From Candidatus Methylomirabilota bacterium (GTDB taxonomy: Bacteria; Methylomirabilota; Methylomirabilia; Rokubacteriales; CSP1-6), in NCBI GenBank assembly GCA_035315345.1, contig DATFYA010000034.1, positions 1-34,421 on the forward strand: 34,421 nt of DNA, written 5' to 3'. Made by a program: the position numbers and the translations under genes. The notes under the pieces were generated by a model, which worked only from the letters and a program-made list of their open reading frames with translations, did not search any database and was not told where the DNA came from. Position 1 is the stretch's first letter; each line of letters begins with the position of its first letter. Shown here piece after piece: positions 8,129-15,387 of this stretch.

Positions 8129-8737
8129 TCACTTGAAGAAGTACGAGACGCCGAGCACGCCCGAGTCGGAGTTGAACCCCCGATTCGGCTGCGACGTGTT
8201 CCCGTTCGAGATGTGCTGGAAGCGATAGCCGAAGTTCACCGCGACCCTGTCGGTCACGAAGTAGGCCAGCCCGGCCCCGCCCTCGAGCACGAAGGTGAAC
8301 GACGAGTCGATCTCCGGCACCCGGAGACTGGTGCCGCCCGCGCCCGCGGTGACCTCGAGGTAGGGCACCAGCCGGCCGAGCCCGATGAAGTGGTAGCGGA
8401 AGGCTACCTTCAGTCCCTCGGCGGTGGACTCCTTCGGCGACAGGTAGTACTGGAACCATCCTTCGAGCCCGGGCTCGAAGGCACTGCGCAGCAGCCCGGA
8501 TCCGAAGGGCGAGAAGAACAGGTGCGACACCCGCGGAGTGAAGTTGACGAACGAGATGTCGCTGACCGTCCCGTGCTCCTCGATGTTGTTGTGCACGCCC
8601 CCACCCACCTGCAGGCCGAAGATCGTCGTGCCCTTGGCGAAGGCGGTCTCGGGGTCGTAGGCGGCCGCCGGCCGCACCACCGCCAGCACCGCCAGCACCA
8701 CGACGGCCCACCGTGTCAGGTTCCCGATCGCGCTCAT
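8129..8737 (-). CDS. PagL-like outer-membrane barrel (acyloxyacyl hydrolase family)
   Basis: A 202-aa secreted protein. Residues 1-26 form a signal peptide ending PAAA. The rest alternates as short beta-strands and ends in an aromatic residue pattern (GVSYFFK) typical of outer-membrane barrels. The PagL family signature FQHISNGN...QPNRGFN is present, with H175 and S177 matching the catalytic His and Ser of lipid A 3-O-deacylase. The Glu expected about 14 residues after the His (from memory of the Pseudomonas enzyme) is N189 here, so catalysis is uncertain. The start ATG overlaps the stop of the dehydrogenase gene (ATGA). It may remodel lipid A alongside hopanoid insertion, or act as a structural barrel. 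Confidence 0.75.
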   Translation of the reverse strand: MSAIGNLTRWAVVVLAVLAVVRPAAAYDPETAFAKGTTIFGLQVGGGVHNNIEEHGTVSDISFVNFTPRVSHLFFSPFGSGLLRSAFEPGLEGWFQYYLSPKESTAEGLKVAFRYHFIGLGRLVPYLEVTAGAGGTSLRVPEIDSSFTFVLEGGAGLAYFVTDRVAVNFGYRFQHISNGNTSQPNRGFNSDSGVLGVSYFFK

Positions 8738-9765
8738 CGTTGTGGGTCCACCAGCACCTTCATGGTCTCACCCCGTTCCATCGATGCCAGCGCTTCTCGA
8801 ACCTGCCCCAGCCCCACGCGACGGCTGAGCAGGGCGCCGGGGTCGATCGCTTTCGATTCGAGGAGTTCCACCGCGCGTCGAATCATCGGCGGCGTGTGGT
8901 GGAACGCCCCCACCAGCATGAGCTCTTCGTAGTGGGCGCGACGCGTATCCACCCGCACCGAAGTGCCCGGGGCGCAACCCCCAAACAATACCACGGCCCC
9001 CCCGCGGCCCACCCCATCTATGGCCTGCTCCCACACCTCGGGACGGCCCGTGGCGTCCACCGTGACCTCGGGGCCGCGGCCGCCCGTCAGCCCGCGCAGA
9101 TGGGCGGCGACGTCGCCCACCGCCGGCCCGTCCAGACAATCTCCGAGGCCCATCCCTCGGACCTGCTCGAGCCGCCACCCCGGCTTGCCGACGATGATCA
9201 CCCGGGCCCCGCGCTGGCGGGCCGCCATGGCGAGGAGACACCCCAGCGGGCCGTGGCCGAAGACGGCCACCGTCATGCCCGGCCCGACGCCGCCGCGCTC
9301 GATGCCCAGCAGGGCACACGCGAGGGGCTCGGTGAAGGCGGCGATCGGCGCGGGGAGCCCCGGGCCGATCGGCACCACGTTGCGCTGCACGAGCCGCGGC
9401 GGCAGCGCGATGTGCTCGCCGTAGGCGCCGTTGACGAAGAGCAGGTCCTCGCAGAGATTGGGCCGGCCGCCCGCGCAGAACCGGCAGCTCCCGCAGGGAG
9501 CCGAGTTGGCCGCGACGATCCGGTCGCCCTCTTTCACGCCCCGCACCTGGTGCCCGACCGCGGTGACCACGCCGGCGAGCTCGTGACCGAAGACGGTGGG
9601 CACGCGGGGGATCATCACGGGATGGCCCCGGCGCAGGGTCTTGACGTCGGTGCCGCAGGTCAGCGCCGCGTCGACCCGCGCGACGAGCCCGCCGGGCTCG
9701 GGATCCGGGAGCGGGATCTCCTCGAAGCGCAGGTCGCCCGGACCGTGGAAGACCTGGGCCCGCAT
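8734..9765 (-). CDS. Zinc-dependent medium-chain alcohol/polyol dehydrogenase
   Basis: A 343-aa MDR protein. Catalytic zinc ligands are C37 (TCGTD), H61-E62 (GHE) and E146 (TEPLAC, as in sorbitol and threonine dehydrogenases). The structural zinc lobe is C91, C94, C97 and C105. The nucleotide-binding turn GHGPLG is at 170-175. This combination fits the sorbitol/threonine dehydrogenase branch, which oxidises polyols or reduces sugars with NAD(P)H. The ATG at 9763-9765 lies 13 nt after the hpnD stop, and the gene overlaps the PagL-like gene by 4 nt. Because it sits directly after hpnH, hpnG, hpnA and hpnD, I infer a role on the hopanoid side chain; the substrate is not shown by sequence. Confidence 0.88.
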   Translation of the reverse strand: MRAQVFHGPGDLRFEEIPLPDPEPGGLVARVDAALTCGTDVKTLRRGHPVMIPRVPTVFGHELAGVVTAVGHQVRGVKEGDRIVAANSAPCGSCRFCAGGRPNLCEDLLFVNGAYGEHIALPPRLVQRNVVPIGPGLPAPIAAFTEPLACALLGIERGGVGPGMTVAVFGHGPLGCLLAMAARQRGARVIIVGKPGWRLEQVRGMGLGDCLDGPAVGDVAAHLRGLTGGRGPEVTVDATGRPEVWEQAIDGVGRGGAVVLFGGCAPGTSVRVDTRRAHYEELMLVGAFHHTPPMIRRAVELLESKAIDPGALLSRRVGLGQVREALASMERGETMKVLVDPQR

Positions 9766-9778
9766 GACTAGCGGGCGA

Positions 9779-10621
9779 TCATCCCCACCGGGCGCCGGCC
9801 CAGCAGCGCAGCGCGATGCCCACACGCCGGTGGGCCGGCAGGGTCACGCGTCCGTTGAAGACGTCGAAGCGCCGCGCCTCGATGGCGCGCAGCAGGGCGA
9901 AGTAGGTGCGCCCCATGATCTCGGCCGCGAAGAGGCTCCGCGCGTCGCCTGGCGGCAGCGCGGCCCACGCGCGCTCGTAGTACTCGCGGGCGCGCGCGGC
10001 CTCGAACGTCATGAGCTCCACGAACTGCGGCGTGTAGCGGCCCTGGGCCAGGTCCTCGGCGGTCACCCCGAAGCGGCGGAGGTCGGACTGGGGCAGGTAC
10101 ACGCGCCCGATCCGCGCGTCGGCGTGCACGTCGCGCAGGATGTTGGTGAGCTGCAGGGCGACGCCCAGGTTCACCGCGTACTCCCGTGCGCGTGGATCGG
10201 TGTAACCGAAGATCTCGATGCAGCAGAGGCCGACCGCGGAGGCGACCCGATAGCAGTAGGGATAGAGCGTCTCGAACGTCTCGTAGGTCGGATGGTCCAT
10301 GTCCATCTCGACCCCCGCGATGATCTCCTCGAGCGCCACGCGCGGGATCGGGAACTGGCGGACCGCCACCTGCAGCCGCTGGCCGGCGGGATGCTCGGGC
10401 TGCCCCTCGTAGACGCGGGCGATCTCGTCGCGCCAGCGCCGCAGCTCGGCGCGCTGGGCCGCGCGGTCCTGGCCCAGATCCACCGCGTCGTCGACGATGC
10501 GGCAGAACGCATAGCAGGCGTAGATGGCCTCGCGCTGGGCGCGGGGCAGGCAGAGGAACGCATAGAAGAAGTTCGAGCGGCTCTTGCGGGTCAGCCGGGA
10601 GACGAACTGGCCGGCGTTCAC
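9779..10621 (-). CDS. hpnD: Squalene/phytoene synthase family, probable HpnD
   Basis: A 280-aa trans-isoprenyl diphosphate synthase. It joins two C15 prenyl diphosphates head to head; HpnD makes presqualene diphosphate on the way to squalene. Aspartate motif 1 is DDAVD (44-48) in YAFCRIVDDAVD. Motif 2 is DVHAD (164-168) in TNILRDVHADARIGRVYLP. The FFYAFLCLP start of the catalytic core matches the HpnD and CrtB families. Sequence alone does not exclude phytoene synthase, but the neighbours hpnA, hpnG and hpnH favour HpnD. HpnC and HpnE, its usual partners, are not in the window. The GTG start overlaps the hpnA stop as GTGA, so the two are translationally coupled. Confidence 0.82.
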   Translation of the reverse strand: MNAGQFVSRLTRKSRSNFFYAFLCLPRAQREAIYACYAFCRIVDDAVDLGQDRAAQRAELRRWRDEIARVYEGQPEHPAGQRLQVAVRQFPIPRVALEEIIAGVEMDMDHPTYETFETLYPYCYRVASAVGLCCIEIFGYTDPRAREYAVNLGVALQLTNILRDVHADARIGRVYLPQSDLRRFGVTAEDLAQGRYTPQFVELMTFEAARAREYYERAWAALPPGDARSLFAAEIMGRTYFALLRAIEARRFDVFNGRVTLPAHRRVGIALRCWAGARWG

Positions 10622-11625
10622 GCGGCCCTCGGCGGCCGGACGCTGACGTACCCGTGATCCGTGAACCAGCGGACCGCGTCGGCCAGGGCGGTCTCGGCCG
10701 GGGTCTGCGGCAGGCCCAGCTCGCGGACGGCTTTCTCCGCCGAGAAGTACATGCGCTTGCGCGCCATGCGCACCGCGGTGAGCGCCACCGCGGGAGGCCG
10801 GCGCGTGACGCGCGCGACGCCTTCCATCGCGGCCGCGGCGATCCAGGCCACCGCGTAGGGCACCCGGAATCGCGGCGCCGGCACTCCGGTGAGCGCGGAG
10901 AGCATGCGGAAGATCTCGAGCAGCGACAGGTTGCGGTGGCCCAGGATGTAGCGCTCCCCCACCCGTCCCTTCCGGGCGGCCAGGATGTGACCGCGCGCGA
11001 CGTCCCGCACGTCGACCACGTTGAGCCCGGTGTCCACCGAGCCGATCATCTTGCCGTTCATGAAGTCCACGAGCATCTGCCCGGTGGGCGTGGGCTTCAC
11101 GTCCCAGGGGCCGATGGGCGCCGACGGGTTCACGATCACCACCGGGGCGCCGCGCGCGGCCCATTCGTCGGCCACGCGCTCGGCCAGGAACTTGGACGCC
11201 TTGTACGCGCCCACCATGTCGGCGAGCGACACCGGCGTGGCCTCGTCGCCGGGCGTGCCGTCCTTCGGAATGCCGACCGCCCCCACCGTGGAGGTGTAGA
11301 CGATCCGCTCCGCGCCCGCGTCGGCGGCGGCCTGCAGCAGGTGCCGGGTGCCGTCGACGTTCGCGCGATAGATGACGCGCAGGTCCGGCGCCCAGAGCCG
11401 GTAGTCGGCGGCCGCGTGGTAGACGTGGCGGGCCCCCGAGACCGCGCGCCGCAAGGAGGCGGCGTCGAGCAGATCGCCCTCGACGATCTCCACCGCGCAG
11501 CCGTCGAGCGCGCGACGATCGCCACCGGGCCGCGCGAGCACCCGCACCGCGTGGCCGTCCGCCAGCAGCTCGCGCACCAGGTTCGCTCCCACGAACCCGG
11601 TGCCGCCGGTGACGAGCGCGTCCAT
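10618..11625 (-). CDS. hpnA: Hopanoid-associated sugar epimerase HpnA
   Basis: A 335-aa extended SDR / NAD-dependent epimerase. The Rossmann motif TGGTGFVGANL is at 6-16, the catalytic pair is Y141-x3-K145 in MVGAYKASKFLAE, and the upstream serine/threonine is in YTSTVGAVG. Its similarity to dihydroflavonol reductases is typical of HpnA, a protein found in hopanoid clusters whose exact reaction is not settled. The segment VNPSAPIGPWDVKPTPTG is typical of the family. The ATG at 11623-11625 begins directly with the Rossmann strand. It lies 8 nt after hpnG and overlaps hpnD by 4 nt. Confidence 0.88.
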   Translation of the reverse strand: MDALVTGGTGFVGANLVRELLADGHAVRVLARPGGDRRALDGCAVEIVEGDLLDAASLRRAVSGARHVYHAAADYRLWAPDLRVIYRANVDGTRHLLQAAADAGAERIVYTSTVGAVGIPKDGTPGDEATPVSLADMVGAYKASKFLAERVADEWAARGAPVVIVNPSAPIGPWDVKPTPTGQMLVDFMNGKMIGSVDTGLNVVDVRDVARGHILAARKGRVGERYILGHRNLSLLEIFRMLSALTGVPAPRFRVPYAVAWIAAAAMEGVARVTRRPPAVALTAVRMARKRMYFSAEKAVRELGLPQTPAETALADAVRWFTDHGYVSVRPPRAA

Positions 11626-11633
11626 GACCGGCC

Positions 11634-12338
11634 TCAGGCCGCGAACGCGGCGAGCAGGCGGGCCACCGCGACGAGGCCGCGCTGGGTGGCGCGTCGCAAG
11701 GCCACCGCCCGCGGCAGCACCCGAGGCCGCGTCACCGCGAGGGCGAGCGCGCGCGACGTCCGCAGCTTGCCCTCCTCGGTCAGCAGGCCGATCAGCTCTG
11801 GGGGCAGGCTCTCGCTCGCCACGTCGGACACCGCGCGCACCACGAGGGTGGGACACCCGGCGCGGCCGGCGTGCGCGAGGATGAGCGCGGACTCCATGTC
11901 CACCGCGACCGCGCCGGTCTGGGAGTACAGGGCCGCCTTGGCCTCGGGGGTCGCGACCACGTCGCGCGAGGTGGTGAGGGTGCCGCGCCGAGCCCCGGAG
12001 GCCAGCCCGGTCGCGCGGCCGTACGGCGTCGGGGTCACGTTGAGCCGCTCCGCCGCGGGCCCGATCACGCTCTCGGGCAGGACCAGATCGCCGGCGCGCA
12101 GGTCGGGGGAGAGCGCGCCGCACACCCCGGCCGAGATCACCAGCGGCTGCTCGAGCCCGACGCGGAGGGAGGGCCAGCGCGCGGCGAGCTGCCCGGCGCG
12201 CAGGCCCACCGGGGCGAGCCTCACGGTGCCGCGGCCGAAGACGGGAAACGGAAAGGACGGGATCGCGGGCAGCTCGAGATGGCGGGCCATGGCCCGCGCC
12301 TCGAGCTCAACCGCGGTGAGGATCAGGATCCGGAACAC
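11634..12338 (-). CDS. hpnG: Adenosylhopane phosphorylase-type protein HpnG
   Basis: A 234-aa nucleoside-phosphorylase-fold protein (PNP/UDP superfamily). The N-terminal strand RILILTAVELEARAM, the central VISAGVCGALSPDLRAGDLVLP and the diagnostic VDMESALILAHA are all present. In hopanoid clusters HpnG removes adenine from adenosylhopane, yielding ribosylhopane or its phosphate. I chose the GTG at 12336-12338 because a later ATG (12288-12290) would cut away the first beta-strand. This start overlaps the end of the 118-aa gene by 32 nt. An MTA/SAH nucleosidase is the alternative, but the hpnH and hpnA context makes HpnG far more likely. Confidence 0.85.
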   Translation of the reverse strand: MFRILILTAVELEARAMARHLELPAIPSFPFPVFGRGTVRLAPVGLRAGQLAARWPSLRVGLEQPLVISAGVCGALSPDLRAGDLVLPESVIGPAAERLNVTPTPYGRATGLASGARRGTLTTSRDVVATPEAKAALYSQTGAVAVDMESALILAHAGRAGCPTLVVRAVSDVASESLPPELIGLLTEEGKLRTSRALALAVTRPRVLPRAVALRRATQRGLVAVARLLAAFAA

Positions 12339-12663
12339 TCCGCGCCGCGGCCCGTTCGGCCTTCTCCCGCTCCTTGCGCTCGAGCCAGGCCTTCCAGCTG
12401 TTCCCGGCCGCGGTGTCCTTGCCGGTGAACTTGATGTTGGCGAGCTCGGAGTAGCGGAGCGAGAACGGGCCCTCACCGCTCTCGTCGAAGTATTCGATGA
12501 AGGGCTCCGGAGCATAGGTGTTTCGATTGAAGATATAGCCGACGATCTCGGTCCCGTCCCGCTTGACGATCGTGGTGTTGCCCCGGTAGTCGAACGCGAA
12601 CTCGACGACCTCCTCCAGCGTGAGGTACTGGCCGACGTCCGGCACCCAGCCTTCGAGGCTCAC
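12307..12663 (-). CDS. Uncharacterised 118-aa protein between hpnH and hpnG
   Basis: I do not recognise a family. The GTG start (12661-12663) lies 10 nt after the hpnH stop, and the 3' end overlaps hpnG by 32 nt, so it is embedded in the hopanoid operon. There is no signal peptide or membrane segment. Residues 1-80 look like a small beta-rich domain (TLEEVVEFAFDYRGNTTIVK, then DGTEIVGYIFNRN, then PFSLRYSELANIKFTG). The tail from about 88 is a charged helix (WKAWLERKEREKAERAA). Codon use matches its neighbours. Its position suggests an accessory or regulatory partner of HpnH or HpnG; this is inference from context only. Confidence 0.78.
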   Translation of the reverse strand: MSLEGWVPDVGQYLTLEEVVEFAFDYRGNTTIVKRDGTEIVGYIFNRNTYAPEPFIEYFDESGEGPFSLRYSELANIKFTGKDTAAGNSWKAWLERKEREKAERAAARSVPDPDPHRG

Positions 12664-12673
12664 CGGCGTGGAC

Positions 12674-13690
12674 CTACAGCTTGCCGGTCAGGGTGACTCC
12701 GACCGTCTCGACGAAGCCGCGCACCGAGCTGAAGGTGTAGTCGACCGCGGTGGCCTCGTACCCGCAGTGCACCATGCAGTCGCGGCACTTCTCGTTGCCG
12801 CTCTTCTTGCCGTAGTTCTCCCAGGGCGTGGTCTCCATCAGCTCCCGGAAGGTGCGCGCGTAGCCCTCCTGCAGCAGGTAGCAGGGCCGCTGCCATCCGA
12901 ACATGTTGTAGGTCGGATTGCCCCAGGGCGTGCACTCGAAGTCCTTCTTGCCCATCAGGAAGCGCAGGAACAGCGGCGACTGGTTGAAGCGCCAGCGCTT
13001 CTTCGGCGCAGAGAGCATCCGCGAGAACAGCTCGTGGGTGCGCGACTGCAGCAGGAAGTGCTCCTGGTCGGGCGCCTTCGAGTAGCTGTAGCCCGGGGAG
13101 ACCATCATGCCCTCGACGCCCAGGTTCATCATCTCGTCGAAGAACTCGCGCATCCGCAGCGGCGAGGCTCCGTCGAAGAGGGTGCTGTTGGTGGTCACCC
13201 GGAAGCCCCGCGCCACCGCTTCCCGGATCGCGGGCACCGCCTGGTCGTAGACCCCGTCGCGGCAAACCGCCTCGTCATGCTCGTCCCGCAACCCGTCCAT
13301 GTGCACGCTGAACGACAGGTACTTGGACGGGGTGAACAGGTCGAGCTTTTCCTTGAGCAGGATGGCGTTTGTGCAGAGATACACGTACTTTTTCCGCCGC
13401 ACCAGCTCGACCACCAGACGGTCGATGTCCGGGTACATCAGCGGCTCGCCGCCCGGGATGCTGACGATGGGCGCCCCGCACTCCTCCACCGCGGCGAGGC
13501 ACTTCTCGACGCTGAGGTTCTTGCGGAGGATCTGGGCCGGATACTGGATCTTGCCGCAGCCGGCGCAGGCCAGGTTGCAGCGGAACAGAGGCTCCAGCAT
13601 CAGCACGAACGGATAGCGCTGGCGCCGCGCGAGCTTCTGGCGCAGCACGTACGTCGCGACCGTCCACATCTGAGACAGCGGAACGCTCAT
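12674..13690 (-). CDS. hpnH: Radical SAM adenosylhopane synthase HpnH
   Basis: Adds a 5'-deoxyadenosyl group to hopene, the first step of C35 hopanoid side-chain synthesis. It has 338 aa, the usual length for HpnH. The radical SAM cluster motif is C38-x3-C42-x2-C45 (RCNLACAGCGKIQYP), preceded by an N-terminal segment typical of HpnH (PLSQMWTVATYVLRQKL). SAM-binding SIPGGEPLMYP follows. The C-terminal SPASM-like cysteines (CRDCMVHCGYEATA) are present. The ATG at 13688-13690 lies 20 nt after the CruF-like gene. The family identity is strong, and it anchors the interpretation of the operon. Confidence 0.94.
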   Translation of the reverse strand: MSVPLSQMWTVATYVLRQKLARRQRYPFVLMLEPLFRCNLACAGCGKIQYPAQILRKNLSVEKCLAAVEECGAPIVSIPGGEPLMYPDIDRLVVELVRRKKYVYLCTNAILLKEKLDLFTPSKYLSFSVHMDGLRDEHDEAVCRDGVYDQAVPAIREAVARGFRVTTNSTLFDGASPLRMREFFDEMMNLGVEGMMVSPGYSYSKAPDQEHFLLQSRTHELFSRMLSAPKKRWRFNQSPLFLRFLMGKKDFECTPWGNPTYNMFGWQRPCYLLQEGYARTFRELMETTPWENYGKKSGNEKCRDCMVHCGYEATAVDYTFSSVRGFVETVGVTLTGKL

Positions 13691-13710
13691 GCTCGACGAC
13701 CCCTCTCCGG

Positions 13711-14502
13711 TTAGGACGCCCGACCCCTGCCGGACGCCGCGGACACCCCCAGGGCCCCGGACGACCACCGACCGACCGCAGCCCGGCTGACGGCATACAG
13801 TAGCAGAAACGTCGTCAGATGAACCACTATTCCCACCCCGGCGAGGCCCGATTCGCCGATCCAGAAGGTCATGCTCAAGTTGAAGACGAGCACCAGGCCA
13901 TAGAGCACGACCCCGAGGAGGGGCGGCCCCGCCCCGGACTGGCCCGTCGCGACCAGGCCGCCGACCATGGCCCAGCCGACCAGCAGCCACCCGATGAAGT
14001 TCGACAGCGGCACGCCGAAATAGACGCCGCCGGCCGGGTAGTAGAAGACCCGGCCGAGGAACCATCGGTCGCCGAGGACGGCCAGCGGATCGATCACCAC
14101 GTCGAGCAGGGTCATCAGCACGCCCGCCAGCAGCACCATGCGCACCCGGCCGCCGCAGCTGGCCGCCCACGTGCGCGGCAGCACCAGGCGCGCGAGGCAG
14201 AAGGAGGCGTAGGCGAGGAAGGGGAAGGACAGCGGCGAGAAGAACGGGACGTTGGAGACGAACAGCTCGAGGCCGCGCGTGTCGCCGGTGTAGTGGTACA
14301 GGCCGAACGGGAAGCCGACGCGCGTCGAGGCCAGCTCGGCGGCCAATGCGACACCCAGGGCCCAGCCCAGATAGCACACGGTACGCCGCGTGCCGAGGTC
14401 GCGGGTCGCCGCGATGAGGAAGAGGACGAGGAAGCCGATCACGTAGGGGCGAAGGGTCGCGGTACCGACGAGCTGCGTCGCGATCAAACCGAGCATCGCC
14501 AC
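13711..14502 (-). CDS. CruF-like carotenoid-biosynthesis family membrane protein
   Basis: A 263-aa integral membrane protein with about seven hydrophobic segments. It carries the DUF422/CruF hallmarks: LDVVIDPLAVLGDRW, and YFGVPLSNFIGWLLVGW. CruF-type proteins hydrate the terminal isoprene double bond of acyclic carotenoids. No other carotenoid gene is in the window, and this is the first gene of the operon that carries hpnH, hpnG, hpnA and hpnD, so action on a triterpenoid is possible. The GTG at 14500-14502 is preferred to the ATG two codons later because AAGGTG lies about 5 nt upstream. It is divergent from mlaE across 78 nt. Confidence 0.8.
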   Translation of the reverse strand: MAMLGLIATQLVGTATLRPYVIGFLVLFLIAATRDLGTRRTVCYLGWALGVALAAELASTRVGFPFGLYHYTGDTRGLELFVSNVPFFSPLSFPFLAYASFCLARLVLPRTWAASCGGRVRMVLLAGVLMTLLDVVIDPLAVLGDRWFLGRVFYYPAGGVYFGVPLSNFIGWLLVGWAMVGGLVATGQSGAGPPLLGVVLYGLVLVFNLSMTFWIGESGLAGVGIVVHLTTFLLLYAVSRAAVGRWSSGALGVSAASGRGRAS

Positions 14503-14565
14503 GGATTCACCTTACGGAAATCACCGATTCTTTTCAAGAACCGCTCCGGGGTTGCCGCATCGCCA

Positions 14566-14574
14566 TGCTAGTAT
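14566..14574 (+). promoter_or_regulatory. Extended -10 promoter of mlaE (leaderless)
   Basis: TGC-TAGTAT is an extended -10 element (TAGTAT at 14569-14574). Only 6 nt separate it from the mlaE ATG at 14581, so the predicted transcript starts at the start codon. No ribosome binding site precedes the ATG. The remaining 60 nt of this divergent gap holds the AAGGTG ribosome site of the minus-strand operon and no other clear element. Confidence 0.5.
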
Positions 14575-14580
14575 CTACCG

Positions 14581-15387
14581 ATGTTTTCGTCGTCTCCTCC
14601 CGACCCGTGGCCGCTTCCGCTGCGTCCGGTCGCGGCGCTGGGCCGGGTGACCCTCGACGTGATCGAGGCGCTCGGGCGCTTCGGCGTCTTCCTGGTACAG
14701 GCCGTCGCGGCCGCGTTCATCCCGCCCTTCAAGCTCGGCCGCTTGCTCGACCGCATCCACTTCATCGGGTTTCGCTCCCTGACCATCGTAATCCTGACCG
14801 GCGCATTCACCGGCATGGTGCTGGGCCTGCAGATCTTCCTGACCCTCTCGCGCTTCGGCTCCGAGGCCTACCTGGGGCCGGCGGTGGCCCTGTCGCTCAT
14901 CCGCGAGCTGGGACCGGTGCTGTGTGCGGTGTTCGTGACCGGGCTGGCCGGCTCCGCGCTCACCGCCGAGATCGGCATCATGAAGATCACCGAGCAGATC
15001 GACGCCCTGCAGGTCATGGCGCTCAACCCGGTCCGCTACCTGGTGGTGCCGGCGTTGATCGCGGGGCTCATCACCTTTCCGCTCATGGTGTCGATCTTCG
15101 ACGTGGTCGGCATCTTCGGCGGCTATCTGGTCGGCGTGAAATTGCTGGGCCTCTCCGCGGGCACCTACTTCGGTGAGATGCGGACCTTCGTGGACTGGTC
15201 CGATCTGATGACCGGATACTGGAAGGCGCTCTCCTTCGGCCTGATCGTCCCGTGGGTGTGCACCTACAAGGGCTTTCACTGCGGCCACGGCGCGGAGGGC
15301 GTCGCGCGGGCGACCACCCAGGCGGTGGTCCTGGCCTCGGTGCTCATCCTGGTGTGGGACTACTTCCTGGGCTCCGTGCTGCCGTGA
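14581..15387 (+). CDS. mlaE: Lipid-transport ABC permease MlaE
   Basis: The inner-membrane permease of an MCE-type phospholipid (or other lipid) transporter. It has 268 aa with about five to six membrane segments. Family signatures include GFRSLTIVILTGAFTGMVLGLQ, IRELGPVLCAVFVTGLAGSALTAEIG, and MKITEQIDALQVMALNP. The N-terminal 40 residues form an extra hydrophilic and amphipathic stretch as in other MlaE proteins. The ATG lies 6 nt after an extended -10 box, so translation is probably leaderless. Its stop overlaps the GTG of mlaF (GTGA), the first of several coupled junctions in this operon. Confidence 0.93.
   Translation: MFSSSPPDPWPLPLRPVAALGRVTLDVIEALGRFGVFLVQAVAAAFIPPFKLGRLLDRIHFIGFRSLTIVILTGAFTGMVLGLQIFLTLSRFGSEAYLGPAVALSLIRELGPVLCAVFVTGLAGSALTAEIGIMKITEQIDALQVMALNPVRYLVVPALIAGLITFPLMVSIFDVVGIFGGYLVGVKLLGLSAGTYFGEMRTFVDWSDLMTGYWKALSFGLIVPWVCTYKGFHCGHGAEGVARATTQAVVLASVLILVWDYFLGSVLP

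Noticed and set aside
9779-10621. Phytoene synthase and a carotenoid pathway
   Set aside because: Apart from the CruF-like gene there are no carotenoid desaturase or cyclase genes, whereas three hopanoid-specific genes are adjacent. Not fully excluded.
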